Assembly (NCBI RefSeq): GCF_022095675.1
Contig: NZ_JAHYSG010000004.1
Location: forward strand, 124,001-188,000
Origin: Dactylosporangium sp. AC04546
GTDB lineage: Bacteria; Actinomycetota; Actinomycetes; Mycobacteriales; Micromonosporaceae
Direction: 5' to 3'
DNA length: 64,000 nucleotides
Shown: positions 42,951-50,563 of the stretch, piece after piece
Numbering within the stretch: the first letter of the stretch is position 1
Layout of the letters: each line of letters opens with the position of its first letter
Translations under genes and position numbers: made by a program
Notes under the pieces: generated by a model
What the model was told of the DNA's origin: nothing
Seen by the model: only the letters and a program-made list of their open reading frames with translations
Database searches by the model: none

Positions 42951-43397
42951 ATGCAGTCCACGGCCTGGGGTGCCTACAAGGGCATCAGGGAGGCGTTGCG
43001 CGCCCGGCTCGTCGGTGGCGAGTTTCAGCCGGGAGATGCGCTGCCGTCGGAGGCCGCTCTGGTCGCCGAGTATGGCGTCGCGCGGAACACCGTGCGTCGA
43101 GCGCTTGACCAGCTTGCCGAGGAAGGGCTGATCACCACGCAGCCTGGTCGAGGGCGGCTGGTCAGCGCACCCAATCAACAGAGCCAGCCTGCACAGCCGC
43201 AGTATCAGCGGATCGCCGCTGAATTGCGGGCGCAGATCGAGTCGGGGGAACTCGCGGCGGGGGCGAAGTTGCCGAGTGAGTCTGGGCTGGTGGCGTTGTA
43301 TGGGGTCGCGAGAGGGACGGCTCGGCAGGCGCTCGCGGCCCTTCAGGACTTGACGGTGTCGGTGCAGGGCAAGGGTCGCTTTGTGAAGCCTCGGTGA
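42951..43397 (+). CDS. Tandem-HTH GntR-type regulator
   Basis: The 148-residue protein consists of two consecutive GntR winged helices: YKGIREALRARLVGGEFQPG and LPSEAALVAEYGVARNTVRR with RGRLVS, then YQRIAAELRAQIESGELAAG and LPSESGLVALYGVARGTARQ with KGRFV. No effector domain is present. It resembles a fused dimer of KorSA-like regulators of AICEs. It probably controls the element's transfer genes via the ATGT dyads. Confidence 0.85.
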   Translation: MQSTAWGAYKGIREALRARLVGGEFQPGDALPSEAALVAEYGVARNTVRRALDQLAEEGLITTQPGRGRLVSAPNQQSQPAQPQYQRIAAELRAQIESGELAAGAKLPSESGLVALYGVARGTARQALAALQDLTVSVQGKGRFVKPR

Positions 43398-43415
43398 TCG
43401 ACTGGCCTTAGTCTC

Positions 43416-43434
43416 GGACATGTGGAACATGTCC
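43416..43434. promoter_or_regulatory. ACATGT-class operator at the HD-domain gene
   Basis: GGACATGT-GGA-ACATGTCC is a perfect 8-bp dyad that overlaps the GTG start (43422) of the HD gene, 18 bp after the GntR stop. Binding here would block transcription or initiation directly. Confidence 0.55.
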
Positions 43435-43970
43435 CGTGGGCTCGTGACCTCGCTGGCCGTCTGCTTGCCGAGCCGTTGCCGGTTCGCTGGGCTCACGTCC
43501 AAGGTGTCGGGCAGACGGCTGAGGACATTGCCCATGTCGTCGGTGATGATGCTGAGCTGCTGGTCCGCGCGGCGTGGTTGCACGACATCGGCTACGCACC
43601 GGACCTGAACAAGGCCGGTTTCCACCCGCTTGATGGCGCTCGTTATCTGCGCGACGTCGAGCACGCCGACGAACGGCTAGTCCGGCTGGTCGCCAACCAC
43701 TCGTGCGCGCTGATCGAGGCCTGTAACCGTGGCCTCGGGGCTGACCTCGCGGGTGAGTTCCCGAGCCCGGCCGACTTCGTCCTCGACGCGCTGACGTTCT
43801 GCGACATGACGACCAGTCCGACCGGCCAACGGGTCGACCTGGACCAGCGGCTCGAAGAGGCGTTCCAGCGCTACGGCGACGGCCACCTCGTGACCCGCTC
43901 GCTGACCGAGGCTCGGCCGTTGCTGGAGGGATCAGTTCAGCGCGTGCGGGCCGCCCTCGATAGCCGCTGA
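43422..43970 (+). CDS. HD-domain phosphohydrolase
   Basis: The 182-residue protein has the HD set: H25 (VRWAHVQGV), H54-D55 (AAWLHDIGYAPDL) and a later D in CDMTTSPTG. HD proteins of this size act on nucleotides or second messengers. The gene often accompanies Nudix and GntR genes in AICE regulatory blocks. It overlaps the convergent membrane-protein gene by 39 bp at the 3' end. Confidence 0.82.
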   Translation: MEHVPWARDLAGRLLAEPLPVRWAHVQGVGQTAEDIAHVVGDDAELLVRAAWLHDIGYAPDLNKAGFHPLDGARYLRDVEHADERLVRLVANHSCALIEACNRGLGADLAGEFPSPADFVLDALTFCDMTTSPTGQRVDLDQRLEEAFQRYGDGHLVTRSLTEARPLLEGSVQRVRAALDSR

Positions 43971-44399
43971 CGTCAGCCGGCCCTGCTCGTTGCGCGTCCA
44001 CCTGCGGCCGGCGCTGTCCAGGAACTCGATCTCTACGGGTTCCGGGTCGACGTACGAACGCAGCCACGACGCCGGCGCCGGCCGACGGATCGTCTGGCCC
44101 GGCGGAACGAGGCCGACGAACTCGGCGTCGCCCCCTTCCGGCATCGGGAGTTCGACCTCGTAGATCGGCATGTCGCTGGCGTTGTGGATGTGGAATGCCA
44201 GTTCGCGGGCGCCGTCGGGTTTGCGGTGCATCTCGACCCATGCGCTGATCCGGGCGGCCTGTCCGCGGCGCATGTCCTCGGCGCGTTCGGCCTCGCGGTT
44301 CTGCTCGCGGCGGAGGAGGACGAACCCGACGAGGAAGGCGCCCACGGTGCCGAGGGCGGAGAAGACGCTGCCGAAGGCGTTGATCGCGTCGCTATCCAA
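43932..44399 (-). CDS. Small membrane protein downstream of the Nudix gene
   Basis: From TTG 44399 the product is 155 residues: one N-terminal TM helix (VFSALGTVGAFLVGFVLL), a basic coiled stretch RREQNREAERAEDMRRGQAA, and a soluble beta-rich domain (FHIHNASDMPIYEVELP). It overlaps the Nudix gene by 8 bp, so translation is coupled. No function known. Confidence 0.65.
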   Translation of the reverse strand: MDSDAINAFGSVFSALGTVGAFLVGFVLLRREQNREAERAEDMRRGQAARISAWVEMHRKPDGARELAFHIHNASDMPIYEVELPMPEGGDAEFVGLVPPGQTIRRPAPASWLRSYVDPEPVEIEFLDSAGRRWTRNEQGRLTSAAIEGGPHALN

Positions 44400-44868
44400 G
44401 GTGCAGCGCCCCGCTGCCGGTGAGGTAGTGGGTGATGCGCAGCCGCATCGAGCGGTCCATCTGCAACCCGGGGATGTCGGCGGGTGGGACCCAGTGCACC
44501 TCGCGCGACTCGGAGCTCGGCGTCGGCTCACCGCTAACAGGGTGGGCGGTGTAGACGATGGAGAACTCCTGGCGGGCCTCGCCGTTCGAGGTGTACAGGA
44601 TGACGTGCTTAGGGTCGGTGAAGATGCCGACCAGGCCGGTCACCTCGACCTGAATCCCCGTCTCCTCAAGGGTTTCCCGCACCGCGCAGTCGGTCATCGA
44701 CTCGCCCGGATCCATCGCCCCGCCGGGCAGCGCCCAGTTGTCGTTATCCGTCCGTCGGATCAGCAGCACCTCGCCGGCACCGTTTACCACAACGACGTTC
44801 GCGGACGGCACAACGCTGTTGACCGCCGGGGCGGCCGGGTCGTCGTAGTAGTCGATGCGGCGGGCCAA
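44392..44868 (-). CDS. Nudix hydrolase of the AICE
   Basis: The 158-residue enzyme has the full Nudix box GGAMDPGESMTDCAVRETLE then ETG (GX5EX7REUXEEXGU). It probably hydrolyses nucleoside diphosphate derivatives. It sits between the HTH/PLD-like gene (9 bp upstream) and the membrane protein, an order typical of the regulatory block of pSAM2-like elements. Confidence 0.9.
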   Translation of the reverse strand: MARRIDYYDDPAAPAVNSVVPSANVVVVNGAGEVLLIRRTDNDNWALPGGAMDPGESMTDCAVRETLEETGIQVEVTGLVGIFTDPKHVILYTSNGEARQEFSIVYTAHPVSGEPTPSSESREVHWVPPADIPGLQMDRSMRLRITHYLTGSGALHLG

Positions 44869-44877
44869 GGCGGTACC

Positions 44878-45612
44878 TCAATCCAGTGGGGTGCCGGTGG
44901 CCCAGACCCGGTCGAAGCTTTCGACGTAGGTCCCGACCATGTCTCCGCCCGCGACGTGCCGCAGGTGCAGCACCGGGGCGTTGGAGGCCGGCGTGGCGTA
45001 GATGTGGGTGTTGACGAGGACCTGGTCGTCGGCGCGGTAGATCGAGTTGTAGAGGATCGTGCTGTGCAGCCGGAACTCGATTCCGTCGAGGTCGCGGAGT
45101 GGCTGGTAGAGGACGATCGCGTTGCGGCAGCGGGCGCCCATGTCCATGTCGATGCCCTCGTCAATGCCGCGTTGGCGGACCTCTTCGCTGTCCGGGTCGC
45201 CGATCAGGATGCGGATGCGTACGCCGTCGGAGGCTTTGCGGCGGAGGATCCGCAGGATGCCGGTGTCCTCCGGGATGAACAGGCCGCTGTACGCCAGGAT
45301 GCCGATCTCGCGTTCGGCGTTGTCGAAGAAGGTCCGCCACAGGTCTGACGGGACCGTCCAGCGGGCTGGGTAGATGTTGATGATCTCGCTCTCGGACGCA
45401 TTCGCGACCTGGTCCCGGGTCAGCGCGTCTGGCCACAGATAGGACTCGTCTACGCCGAGGTGGGCGGCTACGGCGTAGCGGTGGCGGCGGTATGGCAGCC
45501 GGCCGCTGATCCAGCGTTCGACGCTCTTGGGATCGACTTCGAGGACATCGGCGAGGCCGGTGGGCGTGATGCCGCGTTCCAGCATGGCGGTCCGCAGGCG
45601 TTCGTTCGGCAT
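44878..45612 (-). CDS. HTH protein with PLD-like C-terminal domain (paralogue 2)
   Basis: The 244-residue protein from ATG 45612 (GGGGAGCC upstream) has an N-terminal HTH (ITPTGLADVLEVDPKSVERW, SGRLPYRRHRYAVAAHLGVD) and a C-terminal domain with VRIRILIGDPDSEEV, FRLHSTILYNSIYRADDQVL and PVLHLRHVAGG. It shares both domains with the 40305 gene. It is followed closely by the Nudix gene. It is probably a regulator; the C-terminal histidine motif lacks the lysine of true PLD enzymes. Confidence 0.7.
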   Translation of the reverse strand: MPNERLRTAMLERGITPTGLADVLEVDPKSVERWISGRLPYRRHRYAVAAHLGVDESYLWPDALTRDQVANASESEIINIYPARWTVPSDLWRTFFDNAEREIGILAYSGLFIPEDTGILRILRRKASDGVRIRILIGDPDSEEVRQRGIDEGIDMDMGARCRNAIVLYQPLRDLDGIEFRLHSTILYNSIYRADDQVLVNTHIYATPASNAPVLHLRHVAGGDMVGTYVESFDRVWATGTPLD

Positions 45613-45768
45613 GGCTCCCCGTCGCAGGACGTCCCGGCAGATGCCCACCTTAGGCGAGACATCTTCAACACGTCCAGCCATGCCCTGACCACGTCCCGTC
45701 ATTTCGCAGATTCTCGATGCATCGAACAACGCCGAACCTTCACCGCCCTCCCGGCGGCACCTAAACTC

Positions 45769-45786
45769 GTACATGTACAACATGTT
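45769..45786. promoter_or_regulatory. Twin ATGT palindromes upstream of the transfer genes
   Basis: GTACATGTAC (45769-45778) and AACATGTT (45779-45786) are two adjacent perfect palindromes in the divergent region between the HTH/PLD-like gene and the transfer operon. They share ACATGT with the dyad at 43416-43434 and are likely sites for the GntR-type regulator. Confidence 0.55.
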
Positions 45787-45834
45787 CAAGAGTTGTCGAG
45801 GAGGGCCGGTGAACGAGCGAGAGGAGACGCTTCG

Positions 45835-46011
45835 TTGCCACTGCCTGCCCCGATCGACGGTGAGGACCGCTGCCCCTGCGGCGCGCAGCTCGACCGGGAC
45901 ACCTCGACGTACTGCCGCAAGTGCCGCGCCCGCGTGCGCTGGCAGCGCCGCCACACCGGCCGCCGCATCCACCGCCGGCCCGGCCCCAACTCGACCCCGA
46001 CCGACCTCTAG
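45835..46011 (+). CDS. 58-residue zinc-ribbon protein (TTG start)
   Basis: TTG 45835 follows GAGAGGAG at 8 nt. The product has CPCG then CRKC (DRCPCGAQLDRDTSTYCRKC), a CxC...CxxC zinc-ribbon, and a strongly basic tail RVRWQRRHTGRRIHRRPG. It is the first gene of the transfer operon. A DNA-binding or scaffold role in transfer is plausible. Confidence 0.6.
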   Translation: MPLPAPIDGEDRCPCGAQLDRDTSTYCRKCRARVRWQRRHTGRRIHRRPGPNSTPTDL

Positions 46012-46025
46012 GAAAGGAGGAACCA

Positions 46026-46220
46026 CTGACCGTCTCGGTCTCCGCCGTGCTGCTGCTCGGCGTGTTCGTCTACCTGCTCTGGCGGTACACCCGCATTTCG
46101 ACCTGGCAGATCGCCGTCTGCGTCCTGTTCGGCTACTTCCTCTTCACCTCCTCCGTCGGCCCGCAGATCTGGCGCGTGCTGACCGCCCTCGCCCGCTACG
46201 TCGCTGGTCTCGACCTGTGA
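46026..46220 (+). CDS. Spd-like small membrane protein (apparent CTG start)
   Basis: AAAGGAGG is followed 5 nt later by CTG 46026 and no ATG/GTG/TTG is suitably placed. The product is 64 residues with two hydrophobic segments (VSAVLLLGVFVYLLW and IAVCVLFGYFLFTSSVG). Such small hydrophobic genes precede spdB in actinomycete elements and promote intramycelial plasmid spreading. The stop overlaps the next GTG. Confidence 0.6.
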   Translation: MTVSVSAVLLLGVFVYLLWRYTRISTWQIAVCVLFGYFLFTSSVGPQIWRVLTALARYVAGLDL

Positions 46221-46828
46221 CCGCACGCCGCGACGGATGGGTCATGGCCGGCATGCTCATCGCCGCGACCTCCGCAGCCGTCGCCAGCTTCACCGGCCTC
46301 CGTGGCCTGGCGCTGCTGAGCGGCTGGCCGGAACGGCTCGCCATCCTGCTCCCCGTCACCATCGACGCCTACGCGATGACCTCGGCCAGAGTGTGGCTGG
46401 CCGGGGTCAGCCCCCGCCGTGCCATCCGCTTCGCCCGCGCCAACGCCATCGGCGCCATCACAGCCAGCATCGTCGGCAACGCCATCTACCACGCCGCAGC
46501 CGCCGGCATCCTCGACATCACCTGGCCCGTCGTCGTGGTCGTCGGCGCCGTACCCGCCGCCGTCCTCGGCCTCACCGCCCACCTCCACGCGGTCCGGACC
46601 GCCGAAGACCCGGCACCCGCGGCCCCGGAACCGATCCGGACCCAGTCCCGGACCGACGACGAACTGCTCACAGCCGCACGCCAAGCCGACGCCGAACACC
46701 GGGCCGCGAACAACGGCCGCCCGATCACCCGCGACGCGCTCAGAACGGCGCTGCGCATCTCCGGCCCGAAAGCCACCGCCCTCCGCCGAACCCTGGCGGC
46801 CGAACGAGAGGAGGCACATACCAACTGA
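46217..46828 (+). CDS. DUF2637 (SpdB-like) membrane protein
   Basis: From GTG 46217 the product is 203 residues. It has four hydrophobic segments (VMAGMLIAATSAAVASF, LAILLPVTIDAYAMTSA, AIGAITASIVGNAIYHAAAA, VVVVVGAVPAAVLGLTAHL) typical of DUF2637, then a cytoplasmic HTH-like tail (TRDALRTALRISGPKATALR). DUF2637 proteins assist spreading of conjugative elements among mycelial compartments. Start and stop overlap both neighbours. Confidence 0.85.
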   Translation: MTARRDGWVMAGMLIAATSAAVASFTGLRGLALLSGWPERLAILLPVTIDAYAMTSARVWLAGVSPRRAIRFARANAIGAITASIVGNAIYHAAAAGILDITWPVVVVVGAVPAAVLGLTAHLHAVRTAEDPAPAAPEPIRTQSRTDDELLTAARQADAEHRAANNGRPITRDALRTALRISGPKATALRRTLAAEREEAHTN

Positions 46829-47097
46829 TGGCCGAGGCACCCAAGCCCACCGTCGACCGCGACGCCGTCCGCGCCCACGTGGACGCCGCCCTCACCCGAG
46901 GCACCCGCGTCGCACTCTGGACCGCCATCGCCGACATCCCAATCCTGCTCGCCGAAATCGAACGCCAGGCAAGCCTGCTCACCAACGCCCGCACCGAGTT
47001 CGCCAACCTCCTCGCCGCCGCCAATGCCACCCTCACAGCCGCGCACGACGGCGACCCCGACCCACTCACCTACCTCCGAGAGGAGGTCCGGCGATGA
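46828..47097 (+). CDS. Small helical protein between spdB and tra
   Basis: The 89-residue product (MAEAPKPTVDRDAVRAHVDA) is helical with a LLAEIERQASLLTNARTEFA coiled segment. It starts in a TGATG overlap with spdB and ends in an ATGA overlap with tra, so it is certainly part of the transfer operon. Function unknown. Confidence 0.7.
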   Translation: MAEAPKPTVDRDAVRAHVDAALTRGTRVALWTAIADIPILLAEIERQASLLTNARTEFANLLAAANATLTAAHDGDPDPLTYLREEVRR

Positions 47098-48827
47098 GGT
47101 CGTACGGCCGCAGGCACCGCGCCTGGCAGCGCCACCACGGCCAGCCTCTCCTCCTGGTCGCCGACCGGCCGAGCCTGACCCTGGCGGCGGCACGTGCCCT
47201 GTTCCACTACCGATCCGAACTCGCGCCGCTCGCCACCGCACTCACGCTGTTTCTCAGCGCCGCGATCCTGCACAGCAGCCACCCGGATGCCTGGCCGTGG
47301 ATCCTGCTCACCGCTGCCGTCGTCGCGGCGCTGACCCTCGCTCGCGGCATCCCGTGGAACATCGACCGCGCCGAGGAACGTATCTACGCGGGAACCGCGA
47401 CCGCGGCGGCCGGCGTGTGGCTGGCCGCAGCGACAGCCGTCGGGCCGACGAGCGACCCGCTGCCGATGCTGCTGGCCGCTGCAACGGTGGCGTTCGCCGT
47501 GCCGTGGTGGACGCATCGGCGCCGCCGAGCGAGGGTCCGCGTCGACCGGGTCATCCAAGCCTGGCCCGACATCGCCGAACACATCGGCCTCGCCGGCTCC
47601 CGCGTCATGTCCGCCGTGGTCGACGTCTGGGGCTGGCGAGCGCGCCTCCACCTCACCAACGGCCAAACCGTCGCCGACGTCCTCACCCGAGTCCCCGCCA
47701 TCGAATCCGGCCTCGGCACCCGACCCGGCGCAGTCCGCGTCGAAGCCGACCCGACGCATGCCGGACGGTTCGTCATGCGCGTCCTCGCCGACGACCCGCA
47801 CGCGGGCGCCATCCCCTGGCCAGGCCCCACCGTGCAGTCGATCAACGACCCGATCGACCTCGGCGTGTTCGAGGACGCCGCCAAGGTCCGGCTCCCGTTT
47901 CTGCGCAAGCACATCCTCATCGGCGGCACTACCGACGCAGGCAAGAGCGGCGTCCTCAACGTCATCCTCGGCAACCTCGCCGCCTGCCCCGACGTCGTCC
48001 TCTGGGGCATCGACCTCAAAGGCGGCATGGAACTGCGCCCGTGGGCATCGTGCCTCGCCAGACTCGCCACCACACCCGCAGAAGCCACCGCCATACTCCG
48101 CGACGGCGTCCGTGTCCTTGACGCCCGAGCCGACGCTATGAGCCACAGCGGTGACCGCGTCTGGCAACCCAGCCCGCAGACGCCGGCCCTCGTCATCGTC
48201 GTGGACGAGTACGCCGAGCTGGTCGAACAGGCTCCAGCCGCCGTGGAGGCGGCTGAGTCCATCGCCCGGCGTGGACGAGCCACCGCGACAACGCTTCTTG
48301 CCGCCAACCAGCGGCCGACCCAGAAGTCCATGGGTGGGGGAGCGCTGCGGTCGCAGATGAGCATCCGCATCTGCCTACGAGTCCGCGAACGGCGCGACGT
48401 CGACCTCATCCTCGACAAGGGCATGCTCACCGCCGGCTGGCACGCCCACACGCTCGACGCGCCAGGCAAGTTCTACCTCCTCGCCGACGGCCACACCCAA
48501 GCCAGGCGCGCACGCGGCTACCTCGTCACCGACGACGACGTCCAAGCCACCGCAGCCCGCTACGCCGACGCACGCCCGGCGCTCGACCCTCTCTCCGAGA
48601 AGGCGACCGAGGCCGAGGACGTCATCGAGGGTGAAATCGTCAGCGACCCCGAGGTCACCCTCCGCATGGTGCTCCACGACGCCCCGCCCGACGGGCTGAG
48701 CGTTCCCGAACTCATGCACTTCACCGGAATGAGGCGCACGTGGATCTACGACCGGTTGCAGCAGTACGTCCACGACGGCCAGGCCGCTCAGGTGGCCCGG
48801 GGCCGCTGGCGGGCGGCGCCGGACTGA
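47094..48827 (+). CDS. FtsK/SpoIIIE-type transfer protein (Tra)
   Basis: From ATG 47094 the product is 577 residues. N-terminal hydrophobic segments (about 45-60, 68-84, 105-140) anchor it; Walker A GGTTDAGKS lies at about 277-285 and Walker B LVIVVDEYAEL at about 366-376. A C-terminal winged helix (LSVPELMHFTGMRRTWIYDR) resembles the gamma domain that reads clt repeats. It translocates double-stranded DNA between hyphae, the AICE mode of transfer. Confidence 0.93.
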   Translation: MRSYGRRHRAWQRHHGQPLLLVADRPSLTLAAARALFHYRSELAPLATALTLFLSAAILHSSHPDAWPWILLTAAVVAALTLARGIPWNIDRAEERIYAGTATAAAGVWLAAATAVGPTSDPLPMLLAAATVAFAVPWWTHRRRRARVRVDRVIQAWPDIAEHIGLAGSRVMSAVVDVWGWRARLHLTNGQTVADVLTRVPAIESGLGTRPGAVRVEADPTHAGRFVMRVLADDPHAGAIPWPGPTVQSINDPIDLGVFEDAAKVRLPFLRKHILIGGTTDAGKSGVLNVILGNLAACPDVVLWGIDLKGGMELRPWASCLARLATTPAEATAILRDGVRVLDARADAMSHSGDRVWQPSPQTPALVIVVDEYAELVEQAPAAVEAAESIARRGRATATTLLAANQRPTQKSMGGGALRSQMSIRICLRVRERRDVDLILDKGMLTAGWHAHTLDAPGKFYLLADGHTQARRARGYLVTDDDVQATAARYADARPALDPLSEKATEAEDVIEGEIVSDPEVTLRMVLHDAPPDGLSVPELMHFTGMRRTWIYDRLQQYVHDGQAAQVARGRWRAAPD

Positions 48828-48829
48828 AC

Positions 48830-48913
48830 GTCCGCGCGAACGTCCGTCCGCCACGCACGCGCGTCTGCGCACGTCAACGCGCGGACGGACGACGGACGGA
48901 CGTTCGCGCGGAC
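48830..48913. repeat. Perfect 21-bp inverted repeat between tra and xis
   Basis: Arms 48830-48850 (GTCCGCGCGAAC then GTCCGTCCG) and 48893-48913 are exact reverse complements separated by 42 nt, starting 3 bp after the tra stop. The loop has further GCGC/ACGT repeats. It could terminate tra, or act as a clt, replication or transfer site. No other such repeat is seen in the element. Confidence 0.7.
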
Positions 48914-48945
48914 ATCCCGCACCGACCACGAGAGAGGAGGCGAGC

Positions 48946-49146
48946 ACGAGCACCACCGAACCGCGACGCGAGAAGCGGCTGCTCCGCGTAGACGAGGCCG
49001 CCAGGGAACTCGGCATCGGCCGGTCCCTGGCCTACCAACTCATCCGAACCGGCCGGCTCCGCTCGATCAAGATCGGCAGCCGGCGACTGGTTCCCCGTTC
49101 GGCGATCGATGAGGCGATCGCCCGGCTCCTGGAGGAGGAGTCTTGA
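48946..49146 (+). CDS. xis: Excisionase (Xis), MerR-like HTH; apparent ACG start
   Basis: The product (about 66 residues) has the excisionase fold LLRVDEAARELGIGRSLAYQ, LIRTGRLRSIKIGSRRLV. No ATG, GTG or TTG is available in frame; ACG 48946 lies 5 nt after GAGGAGG and is the best start candidate. It would promote excision with the integrase, whose TTG start overlaps its stop. Confidence 0.8.
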   Translation, partial: TSTTEPRREKRLLRVDEAARELGIGRSLAYQLIRTGRLRSIKIGSRRLVPRSAIDEAIARLLEEES

Positions 49147-50354
49147 GCAAACCATCGAAGGGCCACAAGAATGCCAACGGCGAGGGCTCGATCTATCAGC
49201 GATCCAACGGCACATGGGCCGGCACGGCGCACGTGCTGACGACGGACGGCACCAGGAAGCGCAAGACGGTCTACGGCAAGACGTGGGAGGAGGCGCACGA
49301 GAAACTGGTCGAGCTGAAGGCGAAGTCGCACCGGGGCATCCCGGCGCCCGACCGGTCCTGGAAGGTGGCCGAGTACCTGCGGTACTGGCTGCGGGTCTAC
49401 GTCTCCGAACTCCGCCCCAAGACTGCCGAGGGCTATGAGGGCGCCGTCCGCCTGCACCTCATCCCCGGCCTCGGTAACAGGCGGCTGACCGGGCTCCAGG
49501 TCCAGCACGTCCGGGCGTTCCTCGACGGCTTCAAGCAGAAGTGCCTCTGCTGCGCGAACGAGTGGGACAAGCAGCGCCGCTGCTGCTCGGCCGGTACGTG
49601 CTGTGAGCGCCTGCCGAGCGTCCGCCAGGTCCAGTACGTCCACGCCGTGCTCCGCAACGCCCTCCAGCACGCCATGCGGGAGGAACTGCTGGCTCGGAAC
49701 GTCGCCACCTTGGTCAAGGTCACCACTCCTCGTTACAAGGTCGGCAAGGGACTCCCGGTTGACCAGGTGAAGTCGCTCCTGAAGGCGGCGCAGGGGCATC
49801 GGCTGTACGCCCTGTACGTCGTCGCCGCCACGATGGGGCTGCGTCGCGGCGAACTGCTTGGCCTGCGCTGGGAGGACGTCGACCTCGACAACGGCACGAT
49901 AACGATCGAGAAGACGGTCCAGCGGGCGGGCGGAAAGCTGCACATTCAGGACGCCAAGACCGAAAGTTCCGAAAGCGTCCTTCCGCTCCCGGAGATCACC
50001 CGCACGACGCTCCAGCGGCATCGCGACGACCAGGACAAGGAGCGCGTCAACCTCGCCGAGGCGTGGCGGGAGCACGGCCTGGTCTTCCCGTCGGAGATCG
50101 GAACACCGATGGAGCCGCGCAACCTGGCCCGGCACTTCGCCGGCCTCCGGGAGCGGGTCGGCATCACCGATGTCCGCCTCCACGACTTCCGGCATACGGT
50201 CGTGACGGTGCTTATGGAACTCGGCGTGCCGCCGCACATCGTCCAGGCCATCGCCCGGCACTCGGATGTGAAGCTGACCCTCAAGATCTACGCACACTCC
50301 AACCTTCAGGAGATGCGTAAGGCGCTCGACAAGCTCGACGGCTGGCTGTCGTAA
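49143..50354 (+). CDS. int: Tyrosine recombinase (AICE integrase)
   Basis: The 403-residue protein starts at TTG 49143 inside the xis stop. N-terminal SAM-like DNA-binding domain (about 70-190) contains a cysteine cluster (KCLCCANEWDKQRRCC, then CC) common in actinobacterial integrases. Catalytic residues R234 (GLRRGELL), H347/R350 (HDFRHT), H373 and Y383 (KIYAH) are present. It integrates the element into tRNA-Val(TAC) by the 43-bp identity segment; attR lies 69 bp after its stop. Confidence 0.95.
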   Translation: MSKPSKGHKNANGEGSIYQRSNGTWAGTAHVLTTDGTRKRKTVYGKTWEEAHEKLVELKAKSHRGIPAPDRSWKVAEYLRYWLRVYVSELRPKTAEGYEGAVRLHLIPGLGNRRLTGLQVQHVRAFLDGFKQKCLCCANEWDKQRRCCSAGTCCERLPSVRQVQYVHAVLRNALQHAMREELLARNVATLVKVTTPRYKVGKGLPVDQVKSLLKAAQGHRLYALYVVAATMGLRRGELLGLRWEDVDLDNGTITIEKTVQRAGGKLHIQDAKTESSESVLPLPEITRTTLQRHRDDQDKERVNLAEAWREHGLVFPSEIGTPMEPRNLARHFAGLRERVGITDVRLHDFRHTVVTVLMELGVPPHIVQAIARHSDVKLTLKIYAHSNLQEMRKALDKLDGWLS

Positions 50355-50422
50355 GCCTGCGTTGCCGTAAGGCTTGCCGTAAATGACCTGCTAGAGGTCA
50401 CTCGGACGGGCAGAACTTGCTG

Positions 50423-50465
50423 GTGGGCACGGTTGGGTTCGAACCAACGACCCCCCGCTTGTAAG
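50423..50465. repeat. attR of the AICE (43-bp direct repeat in tRNA-Val)
   Basis: Identical to 34810-34852. It covers the 3' half of the tRNA gene, so integration leaves a functional tRNA at this end. Confidence 0.95.
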
Positions 50466-50495
50466 GCGGGTGCTCTTCCACTGAGCTACGCGCCC
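50424..50495 (-). tRNA. tRNA-Val (TAC anticodon)
   Basis: The complement folds as a full cloverleaf: acceptor GGGCGCG pairs with CGTGCCC (one G-U), D-arm GCTC/GAGC, anticodon stem CCCGC/GCGGG with loop CTTACAA (anticodon TAC), T-arm GTTGG/CCAAC with TTCGAAC. Discriminator A; CCA is encoded (50421-50423 on the complement). Its 3' half is the AICE integration site. Confidence 0.96.
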
Positions 50496-50563
50496 CCTCC
50501 CCGGTCATCCCGGGATTGGGTACCAAGATGTTACCCAAGACCCCCCGTCCTCCTCATCCCGGT

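Larger units (their letters stand above)
34810..50465. mobile_element. Actinomycete integrative and conjugative element (AICE) in tRNA-Val
   Basis: The 15.7 kb element lies between 43-bp direct repeats derived from tRNA-Val. The right end carries Xis and a tyrosine integrase next to attR; left of them are an FtsK/SpoIIIE-type Tra, Spd-like small proteins, a DUF2637 protein and GntR, Nudix and HTH regulators typical of pSAM2-like AICEs. The left 5 kb is lower-G+C cargo (RelA-like, HEPN, DUF262, methyltransferase). No RepSA/RepAM/Prim-Pol gene is seen, so autonomous rolling-circle replication is doubtful. Confidence 0.93.
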
